Assembly (NCBI RefSeq): GCF_027409185.1
Contig: NC_084472.1
Span: 20,446,524-20,510,523 of the forward strand
DNA from: Cynocephalus volans
Lineage: Eukaryota; Chordata; Mammalia; Dermoptera; Cynocephalidae
DNA length: 64,000 bases
Direction of reading: 5' to 3'
Shown here one piece after another: positions 21,101 through 28,800 of this stretch (the first letter of the stretch is position 1; every line of letters begins with the position of its first letter). A program made the translations under genes and the position numbers. Under the pieces are notes generated by a model. It saw only the letters and a program-made list of their open reading frames with translations. It did not search any database and was not told the origin of the DNA.

Positions 21101-21445
21101 TTCATTCATAGGCAGGCTCAAGTATCACAGGTACTAAGGAAAGACAACGGTGTTCAAAATATCAGCGCTATGTACATTTCTTATTCCCTCTTCCCACTTC
21201 TAGTGGAATTGCCACAATGGCAGTTTTCAGCATGAAATGCTAGGATATTTTAGTGCAAAAGCACAGGTTAAGAGACTTAGTAACAGCAGGAAGGTAGAAC
21301 CTGCATTTTTGATCTTCCACTTGTTTCATATGTTTCATGATTAAACAATTATTCTTAACAGATCCCGAAAATGACGCTGTTTGAGTCAACGTTCGATGTG
21401 GAGTCTGCCACCAAGCATAATCAATAAATTTTGTGCAAGCATAAA
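24..21445 (+). CDS. CABYR: CABYR gene, spliced (window starts just before exon 2)
   Basis: Calcium-binding tyrosine-phosphorylation-regulated protein, a fibrous-sheath protein of the sperm tail that binds AKAPs and becomes tyrosine-phosphorylated during capacitation (family knowledge). Coding exons read here are 37-184, 285-338, 15928-17164, 19359-19959 and the first base at 21362, each with GT-AG borders. Joined in the first frame they give 472 residues ending at TGA 17142-17144, close to the 493 residues I recall for the main human isoform. Exons begin and end in phases that preserve the N-terminal frame through exons 2, 3 and 4. A second reading frame (coding region B) uses exon 5. The non-coding first exon and promoter lie left of the window. 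OSBPL1A converges from the right. Identification rests on recognising the N-terminus, the DPAQFAAQMLG segment and the region B sequence. Confidence 0.93.
285..338 (+). CDS. CABYR: CABYR exon 3
   Basis: A 54-nt exon between acceptor AG 283-284 and donor GT 339-340 (AAAG/GTAAGT). It continues the frame with NTSLDIKDLIKRFHQIK, the last helix of the RIIa-like domain. It ends with one base of a split codon, which completes to Val with exon 4 (giving KVEKW) or to Ala with exon 5. Confidence 0.92.
712..808 (-). mobile_element. tRNA-Ile-derived SINE monomer
   Basis: The reverse complement reads as a tRNA-Ile-like head (GCTCAGTTGGTTAGAGC A box, then an anticodon-arm remnant with GTTATAACACC). It is flanked by a 14-bp target duplication, agagttggatttta, at 698-711 and 809-822. 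It fits the monomer type of the colugo t-SINE family. Confidence 0.8.
893..925. repeat. A-rich simple repeat
   Basis: About 30 bases of almost pure A with a few G, with no recognisable element attached. Confidence 0.6.
1960..2310 (-). mobile_element. Old LINE-1 fragment, antisense
   Basis: The text resembles the antisense 3' part of old mammalian L1 ORF2 (a 'tttctaggtataaacctagaagtgaa' type of stretch). It is diverged and its edges are approximate. Confidence 0.4.
3090..3800 (+). mobile_element. Old LINE-1 fragment
   Basis: It contains the recurrent old-L1 stretch with tttcagggaacaataatgag, then aaagtgctgaaagcaaaaaac and gcactataagaaata-like words. The sense orientation is from memory of L1M sequences. 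Reading frames are destroyed. Confidence 0.5.
4398..4478. mobile_element. Mariner-derived MITE, 81-bp hairpin
   Basis: The ends are inverted copies: caagggta at 4398-4405 and tacccttg at 4471-4478. The arms continue inward as aaaaagtttgtggaaaa and its near complement ttttccatgaactttt. The arms match the termini of the mariner element at about 23893-25338. Confidence 0.7.
4490..4690. mobile_element. MER5A-like hAT MITE, diverged
   Basis: Recognised by the order of words: cccatgcattgtaggacat, the catctctggt segment, cagacattgagacaactaaaaatg and ttgagaaccagtg. The last is the usual terminal inverted-repeat end of MER5A. Confidence 0.55.
5040..5300 (+). mobile_element. L2 LINE 3' end
   Basis: It ends with taatgtttgttgaatgaaga and an ATGA-rich tail, the usual 3' end of ancient L2 copies. 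Upstream words are too diverged to set a firm left edge. Confidence 0.5.
6250..6306. repeat. Alternating TG/TA/CA simple repeat
   Basis: Alternating purine-pyrimidine sequence (gtgtgtgtatatacacac and catatatacacacatgta) with partial self-complementarity. Confidence 0.8.
6425..6552 (-). mobile_element. tRNA-Ile-derived SINE with T-run (poly-A) tail
   Basis: On the minus strand it starts GGGCCGAGCCCATGGCGCAC and ends in an A-run. It carries two tRNA-like halves, the second with the GTGCACTCACTGGCTGAGTG pattern. The target duplication gatatcacattttt flanks it (from about 6416 and at 6553-6566). Confidence 0.8.
6645..6795 (-). mobile_element. MIR SINE
   Basis: The word order attattatccccattttacag, gctgaagctcag, gcagctattaagtcacagaa and aggactgaaacc is that of an antisense MIR. 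Confidence 0.7.
6838..6932 (+). mobile_element. tRNA-Ile-derived SINE monomer
   Basis: It closely follows a tRNA-Ile: A box ggtcagctcagttggtaaga, gctgataacaccaaggtc anticodon arm and B box gggtttgatctc. It has an A-rich tail and target duplication aaagcaatatc on both sides (about 6828 and 6935). Confidence 0.8.
7130..8160. other. Unclassified sequence left of the provirus
   Basis: Moderately GC-rich, with no frame that looks coding (the open stretches are short and overlap one another). The style (Pro/Leu-rich shadows, many CTG/CAG words) resembles an old LINE 5' region, but I cannot assign it. Confidence 0.3.
8167..8440 (-). repeat. Proviral 3' LTR
   Basis: It begins TG and ends CA on the given strand, as LTRs do on both strands. 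It is near-identical to 13886-14145 except for one stretch near 8190-8230, where a CA/TA repeat and an AATAAA-bearing segment replace the other LTR's sequence. The right edge abuts a polypurine tract. Confidence 0.85.
8441..8453 (-). other. Polypurine tract
   Basis: The minus strand reads AAAAAGGGAGGAA directly before the LTR. This is the usual primer for plus-strand DNA synthesis and fixes the LTR edge. Confidence 0.75.
8454..9560 (-). pseudogene. ERV env remnant
   Basis: Between the integrase end and the polypurine tract there are only about 1.1 kb. This fits part of the transmembrane subunit but not a whole env. A CX6CC-type cysteine motif is readable at about 8908-8934. Upstream of it the frame shows a hydrophobic, Gly-rich segment near 9090-9180 of fusion-peptide character. 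Several frameshifts and stops break it, and the surface subunit is mostly absent. No functional product is possible. Confidence 0.6.
9561..10310 (-). pseudogene. ERV pol: integrase, truncated
   Basis: An open stretch of 249 codons. It contains the second Asp and the Glu of the DDE catalytic triad (SDNGPEF early in the stretch and a PYRPQASGKVERTN-type motif). A C-terminal domain then ends in Pro-rich sequence. The zinc-binding HHCC domain and the region of the first catalytic Asp are absent, because the sequence jumps from RNase H to here within about 100 bases. So it is inactive. Confidence 0.85.
10407..11027 (-). pseudogene. ERV pol: RT thumb/connection and RNase H
   Basis: 206 codons are open. 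The reverse transcriptase end is recognised by PVAYLSKQLDP, and RNase H by FTDGSSF and NQQAE, which carry catalytic acidic residues. The stretch is broken before the end of RNase H. It overlaps the protease/RT frame at 10783-11637 in a different frame, which shows a frameshift plus deletion at about 11005-11030. Confidence 0.85.
10783..11637 (-). pseudogene. ERV protease and N-terminal reverse transcriptase
   Basis: The protease is marked by LLDTGATFSVL with the active-site DTG near residue 12. The fingers part of reverse transcriptase follows, up to the NGAFHLVQDLR segment near 11030. From there on this frame is a shadow. The palm with the YXDD catalytic motif, which should follow, is not found on either side of the junction. 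Confidence 0.85.
11695..12141 (-). pseudogene. ERV gag: capsid end and nucleocapsid
   Basis: 148 codons ending near the protease frame. Two zinc knuckles are visible: CFKCGKEEHWAKAC and CPKCKKKGHWGSDC (both CX2CX4HX4C). A Glu/Arg/Lys-rich helix precedes them. Two knuckles is unusual for some gammaretroviruses but known in several ERV groups. Confidence 0.85.
12142..12733 (-). pseudogene. ERV gag: capsid region, frame-broken
   Basis: There is no long open frame, but the spacing between matrix and nucleocapsid fits capsid. A major-homology-region-like segment can be read near 12185-12235 (a stretch with PSEFLNRLTQAF character). Stops and frameshifts interrupt it. Confidence 0.6.
12734..13144 (-). 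pseudogene. ERV gag: matrix
   Basis: 136 codons starting MGTSSSS; a Gly at position 2 is typical for N-myristoylated retroviral matrix. A globular Leu/Trp-containing segment is followed by a Pro-rich, Leu-rich stretch where the frame is probably already shifted. Confidence 0.75.
13752..13862. repeat. Short tandem repeats in the ERV leader
   Basis: The words gaggggcgactcg, aaagtgttgccac and ctcgaggga recur with spacings of 40 and then 23 bases. They lie in the untranslated leader between the primer site and gag. Confidence 0.7.
13866..13883 (-). other. ERV primer-binding site, tRNA-Phe type
   Basis: Two bases inside the 5' LTR the minus strand reads TGTTGCCGAAACCCGGGG, complementary to the 3' end of tRNA-Phe with one internal mismatch. 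Confidence 0.75.
13886..14145 (-). repeat. Proviral 5' LTR
   Basis: 260 bp matching 8167-8440. A TATAAAA element on the minus strand near 13933-13939 would be the promoter. The outer edge reads ttaga where the other LTR has ttaca. Confidence 0.85.
14290..14670 (+). repeat. CpG-containing, LTR-like segment
   Basis: GC-rich with many CpG (gcgcacgcacagcgctgcag). It then has a CATAAAG signal-like word near 14632 and ends ...cctcaaca. The composition and order resemble a solo LTR on the + strand, but I found no target duplication. Confidence 0.3.
15751..15856 (+). repeat. Imperfect tandem repeat
   Basis: Three units share cttgtgtgtatattgaca and ttgaatact words, just upstream of CABYR exon 4. Confidence 0.6.
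15928..17164 (+). CDS. CABYR: CABYR exon 4: coding region A
   Basis: A 1237-nt exon between acceptor AG 15926-15927 and donor GT 17165-17166. It is open from the first base through TGA at 17142-17144, about 405 residues. It is acidic and rich in Ser, Pro, Val and Glu, with many Thr/Ser-Pro sites and PXXP motifs. The block SPEFAYVPADPAQFAAQMLG (residues about 160-180) is a CABYR hallmark. The C-terminus EIEPEGKRST resembles the end of the human region A product but stops slightly earlier. After the TGA, the last 20 bases of the exon continue in the +1 frame (APEQGLMEP), which is the frame exon 5 needs. So a transcript that keeps all of exon 4 ends in region A. Region B isoforms need skipping of exon 4 or internal splicing. 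Confidence 0.93.
17165..19050 (+). other. CABYR intron 4, no gene seen
   Basis: AT-rich with no convincing frame. 17610-18120 is a GC-richer block without an assignable family. 18930-18949 is an A-run. Confidence 0.5.
19051..19109 (+). other. Candidate alternative terminal exon of CABYR
   Basis: A good polypyrimidine tract and CAG acceptor (19041-19050) precede a short reading. It is in phase with the 1-base ends of exons 3 and 4 and gives about 19 residues (EDPVQAMSKVEVPGNSNFE) before TGA at 19107-19109. The composition is acidic and Pro/Val/Ser-rich like CABYR. There is no obvious donor, so it would have to be a terminal exon. It may equally be chance. Confidence 0.25.
19359..19959 (+). 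CDS. CABYR: CABYR exon 5: coding region B
   Basis: A 601-nt exon after TTTTATAG, ending at donor CTG/GTAGGT (GT 19960-19961). It encodes 200 residues: a Pro-rich start (QPPPYSNMWTLY, then SRPSPPPAPGPFP), then SPTYVMMDD, PPFILVGSNVQEA and, near the end, PFGSYGIAGEITVTTAH. This matches CABYR coding region B. The first full codon needs one base from upstream: the final G of exon 3 or exon 4 gives Ala. The last two bases (TG) join A at 21362 to make the stop codon TGA. If the intron were retained the frame would add only a Trp before TAG. Confidence 0.9.
19960..21361 (+). other. CABYR last intron
   Basis: No coding frame. It contains the 37-bp duplicate described at 20942-20978. Confidence 0.6.
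20942..20978 (-). repeat. Duplicate copy of the OSBPL1A polyadenylation block
   Basis: 37 bases identical to 21830-21866, including a minus-strand AATAAA at 20955-20950. Weaker similarity (acacttgtta) continues past the block after a 10-15 base indel. It lies in the last CABYR intron, 888 bp from the other copy. Confidence 0.85.
21362..21445 (+). CDS. CABYR: CABYR last exon: final stop base and 3' UTR
   Basis: Acceptor AG is at 21360-21361 after TTCTTAAC. Base 21362 (A) completes a TGA stop with TG at 19958-19959, so the protein ends KAETKN, which fits the end of region B in other mammals as I remember it. The rest is 3' UTR. AATAAA at 21423-21428 places cleavage near 21440-21450; the exact end is inferred. 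Confidence 0.75.
21423..21428 (+). terminator. CABYR polyadenylation signal
   Basis: AATAAA 61 bases into the last CABYR exon, followed by A- and T/G-rich sequence. It is the only canonical signal on this strand soon after the stop. Confidence 0.6.
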
Positions 21446-21814
21446 AAACCTTGTATTATTTTTACAGAGGTATACAACCAAAGACCTTAAATCTTTTCAC
21501 ACTGTTGAAGCAATAGCATTTTCCAACTCGTGTGTGTGTATATATATATATTTTTTAATCATTCCTGCTCTTAACGGATCTAGCCAGGTATTCCTATTTG
21601 ATAATTCTGTATTTGGCATTCAGTGAATTAAGATGGTCGCACCTCTCTATAATACTGTATTTACTCAGATTATTGAATGTTAACTATCTACTTGCCACTG
21701 TGCATGATACGTGGCTGGTTATCTATTTGGCTCTGTGGACTTTGCACCACAAGGACTTCTTTGAAAACACTAAGTAGCAACATTAGCATACTTGAAAATT
21801 TAAAAGACACCACA

Positions 21815-22883
21815 CATTTTTGGAACATTCTAAAGCCTTTATTTAGCATCAGGTAGATTATTTCATTATAACACTTGTTAACTTCAAGACAGCAATTAAA
21901 ATAATTTACTGGTAGCTACCTAAGGCCCCTTGGAACAATATTCAGTTTGGGGTTTGGGTGGATAAATACCGTAAGATTAATGTACCCCAATTAAAGGGGC
22001 AAAGCTACTGTACAGTAGGTCTCCATACATATTTTAAGTACATAGTGTCTTGCAAACTGGAAATGCACAAGACCTCCTTTTATATAGTTTGATATAATAC
22101 ATGAATGTAATTTCTCTGGCATTTGCCACTAGAAGTTGAGGCATTTAAAAAGGTTTGTCATTATGTAACAATGATGGTGATTAAAATCTCTTTCTAGGGC
22201 ATTTTTGTGAATTGCTAGATTAATTATACATATTTTCAGTTCAAACGTACGATTTAAACATACTTTAATGACATTACAGAAAACTGTAAAAGCACTAAAG
22301 TAAATGAATACCTTTTCCAGTTTAATTTTTTAGAATTTTCAAATCATTTCTTTTTGGAGGGAGGGAAGGTATAAAACAGGATTATTATGAATAATAGCCA
22401 TCTTATCAATACTTTACAAAATGACGTAACCTCTGCATTTGAGCACATAAACATTGTATAGGAGAATTCTAAACATTTCAAAGTTACATCTAAAACATTC
22501 AAGCATGACCATCATAAAAATATTCAAAATAACTTGATTTGAGATTATATAATTCCATAAAGCTAAAGTTATAGGTATAAACCTTCAGTAAATATGGCAA
22601 CAGCAACCACAAAAAGCATATTCTCCAGCAGTTTCTTACTCTATAAAATAGTATTCCAAATAAGTATGTTTGGATAGCAAAATTATGCATTCTTTCCTAA
22701 GACTTTCATCACCAATATCACCTATTCTATTATGCCCTAATTCTATTGGATGAAATACAAGTTATCTCATGAGGTTTTTTTTTTTTTTTTTTTAAAGGTA
22801 AGTAGAAATCAAGGAAAAAAAATTAAAAACATAGGTTTAAGACTTATTTGTAGATTAGCCAAACACCCTGACTTGTCTGCATT
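21815..22883 (-). other. OSBPL1A: OSBPL1A 3' UTR (inferred extent)
   Basis: About 1.07 kb of AT-rich sequence between the stop codon and the first good minus-strand polyadenylation signal (AATAAA at 21843-21838). It has no competing open frame and no recognised repeat apart from a T-run near 22777-22794. The boundary is inferred from the signal. Confidence 0.6.
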
Positions 22884-25800
22884 TTAATAAATGTCAGGCA
22901 AATTGTAGTAGTTTCTGTCCCAGTAGCTGCCGGAGTAAATCCAGTCCTGTGCTCCGTTGTAGGGATTAGGACCTTGATGGAACCACCTGTTTAAAGAGAA
23001 AAGACAAGATTTACAGGGGAAATGGTTTAAAATCACAGGGTATTTGACCAGAAAGATAAAAGGTATATCTTTTCAAAAAGTATCACAGTAAAGAATGGTA
23101 AAATGTATATCTTTTAAAAAGGATCACAGTAAAGCAATGTAACTTTGACTTAAGTATCACTGAAGGTGGAGGTTCTAGCCATCTCAACAGTTGTGTGCCT
23201 TAAGCATGTCTCCTAAATAAAATACACCATCATTTTGTTTTCTTTGGTACAAAGAAGGGATTTCTAGATGACAGGTTTTCAAACTGTATTCCAGAGAGTT
23301 TTTGGGACCTGGGGTATGTGCAGGGCCTAAGAAGGCAAGGAGTGGGCAAGGCCCTGCCCCTCACCCCTCCTCCATCCAGAGCAGCTCTGTTTGCGTGGGG
23401 TTTTTTATTTGTAGAGTCTTCACGGGTTCATTTGCAAAAAAAATTTTGATGCTAACAAAAAAGGCCAAAAACCACTGGACCAGCTGATACTAAGATCAGT
23501 TCTACTTCTAAAAATTATCCTTCTCTTAAGATGCAAAAGGGTTAACAAATCACATCTTTTGAAATGCGTACATAATAATGCCTAATTTAATAACTTTGAA
23601 TTATGAGATAATGGTTTCGTTTATCATACAAATGTAGAAAATGTTTTTATGCTACTCCTATTTGCAAGTGATTCTATTACTCAAAGTGACTACTATGTAA
23701 CTCCTGATACTAAAAAAATCCTGTGACAGAAATTTTACTGCCCACTTTCTATTTCTGAATGGAATCCAAGATGTTACTTGATACAAATACCTTACATGTC
23801 AAATCCCTTATGTTTGGAAAAGTAAAGGCACTGTCTAAATATCACTGATATATATATATGTATGAGCAAATGGCCTTATTATTTACTCACATATGAGGGA
23901 AGGTCAAAAAGTTTGTGGAAAAATGGAATTAAATGGTAAAAATAAAAAATATAACCTTTACTTCTCAACATAAGCACCAACAAGTTCAAGACACTTTTGT
24001 AAGCAATGATACCAGCTATTTAGTTCATCTCTAAGGAACTGATGGTCCTGGAAATTTAATAATGTAAAAAAGACTGCATTGACATGGTTAACTGAAGAAA
24101 AAATGGGTGCCCTATAAAGATTTTTTAGGATTAGGAAACAAAAGGAAGCCAAAAGGAGCCAAATCAGGACTGTAAGGTGGATGCCTAATGATTTCCCATC
24201 AAAAGTCTCACAAAATTGCCCTTGTTTGATGAGAGGAATGAGGAGGATTCTCATCATGGAGAAGAACTCTCCAGTGAAGACTTCCCAGGTGTTTTTCTGC
24301 TAAAGCTTCAGCTACTTTCTCAAAACACTATCATAATAAGCAGATGTTATTGTTCTTTGGTCCTCCAGAAAGTCAACAAGCAAAATGACTCGAGCATCTG
24401 AAAAAACTGTTGCCTTGACCTTAGCTCGACCAGTCCACTTTTACTTTGACTGGACCACTTCTCCTCTGGGTAGCCATGGCTTTGATTGTGCTTTGTCTTC
24501 AGGATTGAGCTGGTAAAGCCATGTGTCATCTTCTGTTACAACTGTTCAAAGAAATGCTTCAGGATCTCGATCCCACTTGTTTAAAACGTCCATTGAAATC
24601 TCAGGTCTGCAGCTGATTTGGGCAGAACTGTTTTAGCACCTATCGAGCAGAAAGTTTGCTCAACTGTAATTTTTCAGTAAGAATTGTGTAAGCTGAACCA
24701 ATTGAGATGTCTTCGGTGTTGGCTATGGTTTCTGCTGTTAATCATTGGTCCTTTTCAATTAGGGCACGAACAAGATTAATTTTTTCCTCGCAAATTAATG
24801 TAGATGGTCTGCCCCTGCAGGTTTCATCTTCAACATAGTCTCGTCCTTTCTTAAAACAAGTTATCCATTTCTAAACTGATTTCTCTGGGGTATTGTCTTC
24901 ATAAACTTTTTTTTTTTTTTTTTTTTTTTTGTCTTTTTCGTGACCAGCACTCAGCCAGTGAGTGCAACGGCCATTCCTATATAGGATCCGAACCCGCGGC
25001 GGGAGCGTCGCCGCCCTCCCAGCACCGCACTCTCCCGAGTGCGCCACGGGCTCGGCCCTTCATAAACTTTTTGTAAGCATCAATGATTTTGTCAATCTCC
25101 CACCCAAGCTTCACCATAAATTTGATGTTTGTTTTTGCTTCATTTTCAGCAGAATTCATGTTGCTTTGACAGGGGCTCTTTTCAAACTGACATCTTATCC
25201 TTCTTAGTGCCTCAAACTAGATCCTGTTCAGACATATTATATAAGTCTCAGTATGAGCTTATTTTGGTGCAAAAAATTTTGAAATCCATAATTTTTGGAT
25301 AGTACCCATTTCCATGAACTTTTCGAAGGCACCTCACATCTGAGCAAAAAGGCTCTGAACCTATTTTCATGTCTAAATCCATAATTCTGGATTATCTGTT
25401 TTAAATAAGGAAGGACAGGGTTTGCTGGATAAGAAAGAATGTTTGCTTAGTTGACATTTACCTGTGATAATTGTGTGGGACTATTTCAACCTTAATTTTC
25501 CAGTAGTCAGATTTGGGGTTTTTTTCTGTCACACACACACCTCTTTCAGCTTTAATACTTAGAATCAGTGGAAACAGCTTTTCTCTCAGGCCTGGAAACA
25601 ACTCGGCAGGGCTTAAGTTCAGCAGGCACTTGCTCTGCGTCTCACAGTGTCTAATACCACTGCCTCATGCACATGCGCAGCCGCCTAAAGGCTCAGCCAC
25701 ACACTGAAGAAGGCACCCACCTTGTCCTCCAGTCCTCTTCTGACCTGGACCTGTTTTTGCGGGCTGCTCTTTGTTTTTCCTCAAGTCGTTTTTTTTCTTC

Positions 25801-28800
25801 ACTAGCTTGATCTAAAATAAGAACATCAATGAAAAACATTTGTCCTTTACTCAGTGTGCCAGGCACAGTGCTAAGACAGTAACGTTATGGAGCAGCACCA
25901 TCCATATGTATTATCTTCACTTTACTGGAACACAAATACCACAGTCAAACATCAAGTAAAAATTTTAGCACACACCCAAGCTGGTAAGAGGCAGAGCTGG
26001 CATTCAAGACACAGTCATCTCCTTTTGACAGCCTATGCCCTTAATAACCTCTGCATTTTACCAAAAAGAACCTGCTGCTTCTTAAGGCCAAAAAAAATTA
26101 CGTTATGATGCTGCAACGAAAAATTAGATAGAAAAACTGAATAAATGTGAAATTATTCTAAATTCTTAGTGACACCGCACAGAGCTCCTTCAGATTCCAT
26201 TCATAAGAAGCTCAAACAATTTTCCAAAACACTGTTGCTGTGTCTCACTGAAGAGAATCAGAGTTTTTAGTTAGAACAGGGCTTCTCAACCATGGCACTG
26301 TTAACATACTGAATCGAATGACTATTGTACGGGCTGTCCTGTGCATTGGAGGGTGCTTAGCACCTCCCCGCCTCTAGATGCCACTTGTGTCAGTAGTACC
26401 TGCCCAGGTGTGACAACCAAAATCTCCAGACATTGCCACATGTCCCCTGGGGGGAATACTGCCCTCCTTTTGAGAACCACCAAGTTAGAAGAAACTGAAC
26501 ACTTTGAGATATAAACGTTATAATTAACCAAGGGGAGGCCACACTCTTGAGGCCAAGATGATACGTAAATTCTGAAATATACAGTGAAGTAATTAGTCAG
26601 AATACAGTTTAATGTTTATAAAGATGCTATTGTTTTCTCAAATTACCCTCTGACGTTATGATGTGCCTTTGGTCATATGAAGTATATTAGATTATCAGGG
26701 AGTATTACTGAAATAATGAATATGAGCTAGTAAGGTCTACCTCAGATTTCCAAACTTAGAAAGTTATTGAATTTAAATTGAATTTTAATTCAAATATCTC
26801 TGAGAGAGACTAAAAATGCTAGTACCGCAATGATGCTAATGATCACCAGGAATAAAATAAACCATCATCCCCAGAGAAACTCATTTCCCCCAGCAGCATC
26901 ACAGATGCTGGTTACCTATTTCTCCATTTTCCATGGCTCTGATGTCAGGCCGTAACCTGCAGTCTGTCTTAGGAATCACACTCTCCATTTCCTTGTCTAC
27001 TTCATTCAGAATCATTGCAAAGCTAGTAAAATTATACATCTGAAAAGAAGGAAAATAATTAAATTAACATACCAAGGCAGAATGCAAAATGAAAAGCCCT
27101 GAATGTAGAAAAGGTCTGATTTGACAATGATCCCCTGCTTTTTGTGGTAATGATGGTCAGGCTTTCTCAGACCACATATCTGGATGTTTTCACCTAAATC
27201 TGCACCATCTGTGGGTACTTGTCTCAAATCTCAAAGCAGGCCACACAGAAAAAATATCTTCTATCATTATCAACTTTAAGTAAACTATTAGCAAAATAAA
27301 CATTCTTTTTTCTTCATTACAATCATTCCTTGCTGGGTCTGGAGGGCTTATATGGAATAGTTTACATCATCTTGTATTTAACTAGGGCCAGTCTTGCCTC
27401 TAAGTAATTACTAGAAAAGCCGTAACCAAGTCCCACCCAACACATCTTCCCAGCCAGAAAGAGGGATGCACAATGGGAATGTACGGGGTCTCACAGGGAG
27501 AAGGAAGAGTGGAATACAGAAGCCAGCAAGAGACAAGTGAGCGGCACTGATGACAACCTGCCTTGGTCTCAGTGCTGCCTGGACTGGCCCTACATGGGCC
27601 AGGAAAGAGAGCCATCCACACTGAATATAAACAGCGAGGCCGCTTCAGCAAGCCCAGTCTCACCTGGGCAGAATTTGGAGGCCGTGGGGCTATTCGCCAT
27701 AGGAGCACACTTCCAGGAATAACAAATACACTTTCGGAATCTGGCATTGGCATTTCATCGGACTCCTCAGAAGTGCTCATCTAGAAAAACCAACAGATGA
27801 AAAAAATTTAAGTGAAACATTTCAAAAATATATATTTATACACACACACACAAATTGTAAAATAACCATCATTTATTGCATATCATTAGAATATAAACTG
27901 CATGAGGGCAGGGACACCAGGACTTTCTAAATATTATATCCTTAACTTTTATCACAGCTTTGGGTGTTCTATCATTTAGCATATGTGCATTCAAGGTGTG
28001 ACCAGCATCACCACTCTTTACTACAGTGTTCGATGTTTTTAAAGCTTCTTTTTCTTTTTTTAAAGACAGAATAACTCATCTGAGTATTTATTGAGGACAA
28101 TTCTAAATGCTCAGCACTGGGATGCCAGAGAAGTACAGGAACTGGCTGACTGTCAAGGAGCTTACACACTGGAGAAGCACAGATAATACAGGGAACTTCC
28201 TGAGAACAACAAAAGGTGACATTGGGGTACGCAACTAAATTTGTCAGTGACACAAAACCAGTAGAGATTCTGAATGCATTTGATAAAAAGAGAATTTAAC
28301 AAGATGCTACACTAAAAAGGAAACTAACATTTCCCCATGGGCCAGAGCTATGCTAGGTGATCTATATAGTCAGTCTTCATGCAATAAACCTATGAGAAGA
28401 TGTTAGGACCACGGTTTTATACATAAAGAATTCAAGGCTTTGGAAGGTTGAGTAATATTCCCAATGTCACACAGTTAATCTAGAACTACTGGTTGAGACA
28501 CTTTCAGTGAATATATAGCTTAACAAGGAAAGTGCAGCACAGATGATAAAAGCTCCCATGGCACTAGGATACGATCGGGAATAGCAGGAATCTCTGGTAG
28601 GCAGATGCACAAAGGAATGAGAGAGACTAGACACCTTCTCCAAGGAGGAAGGCCACTTTTCTACAAAGACTGACCAAGGACATATGGGACATAAGGGATA
28701 TTTTCTGGAATTTCACCAATGTCCTTCACTGTCCCCACTTTGTAAAAAAGGCTTGGACACCAAGTGGGATAGTGAGGTTAATCGTGGAAGTTTCTCTATT

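Noticed and set aside
27400..27780. 126-codon minus-strand frame as a separate gene
   Set aside because: Only 27664-27780 is an OSBPL1A exon. The rest is read-through past a good donor.
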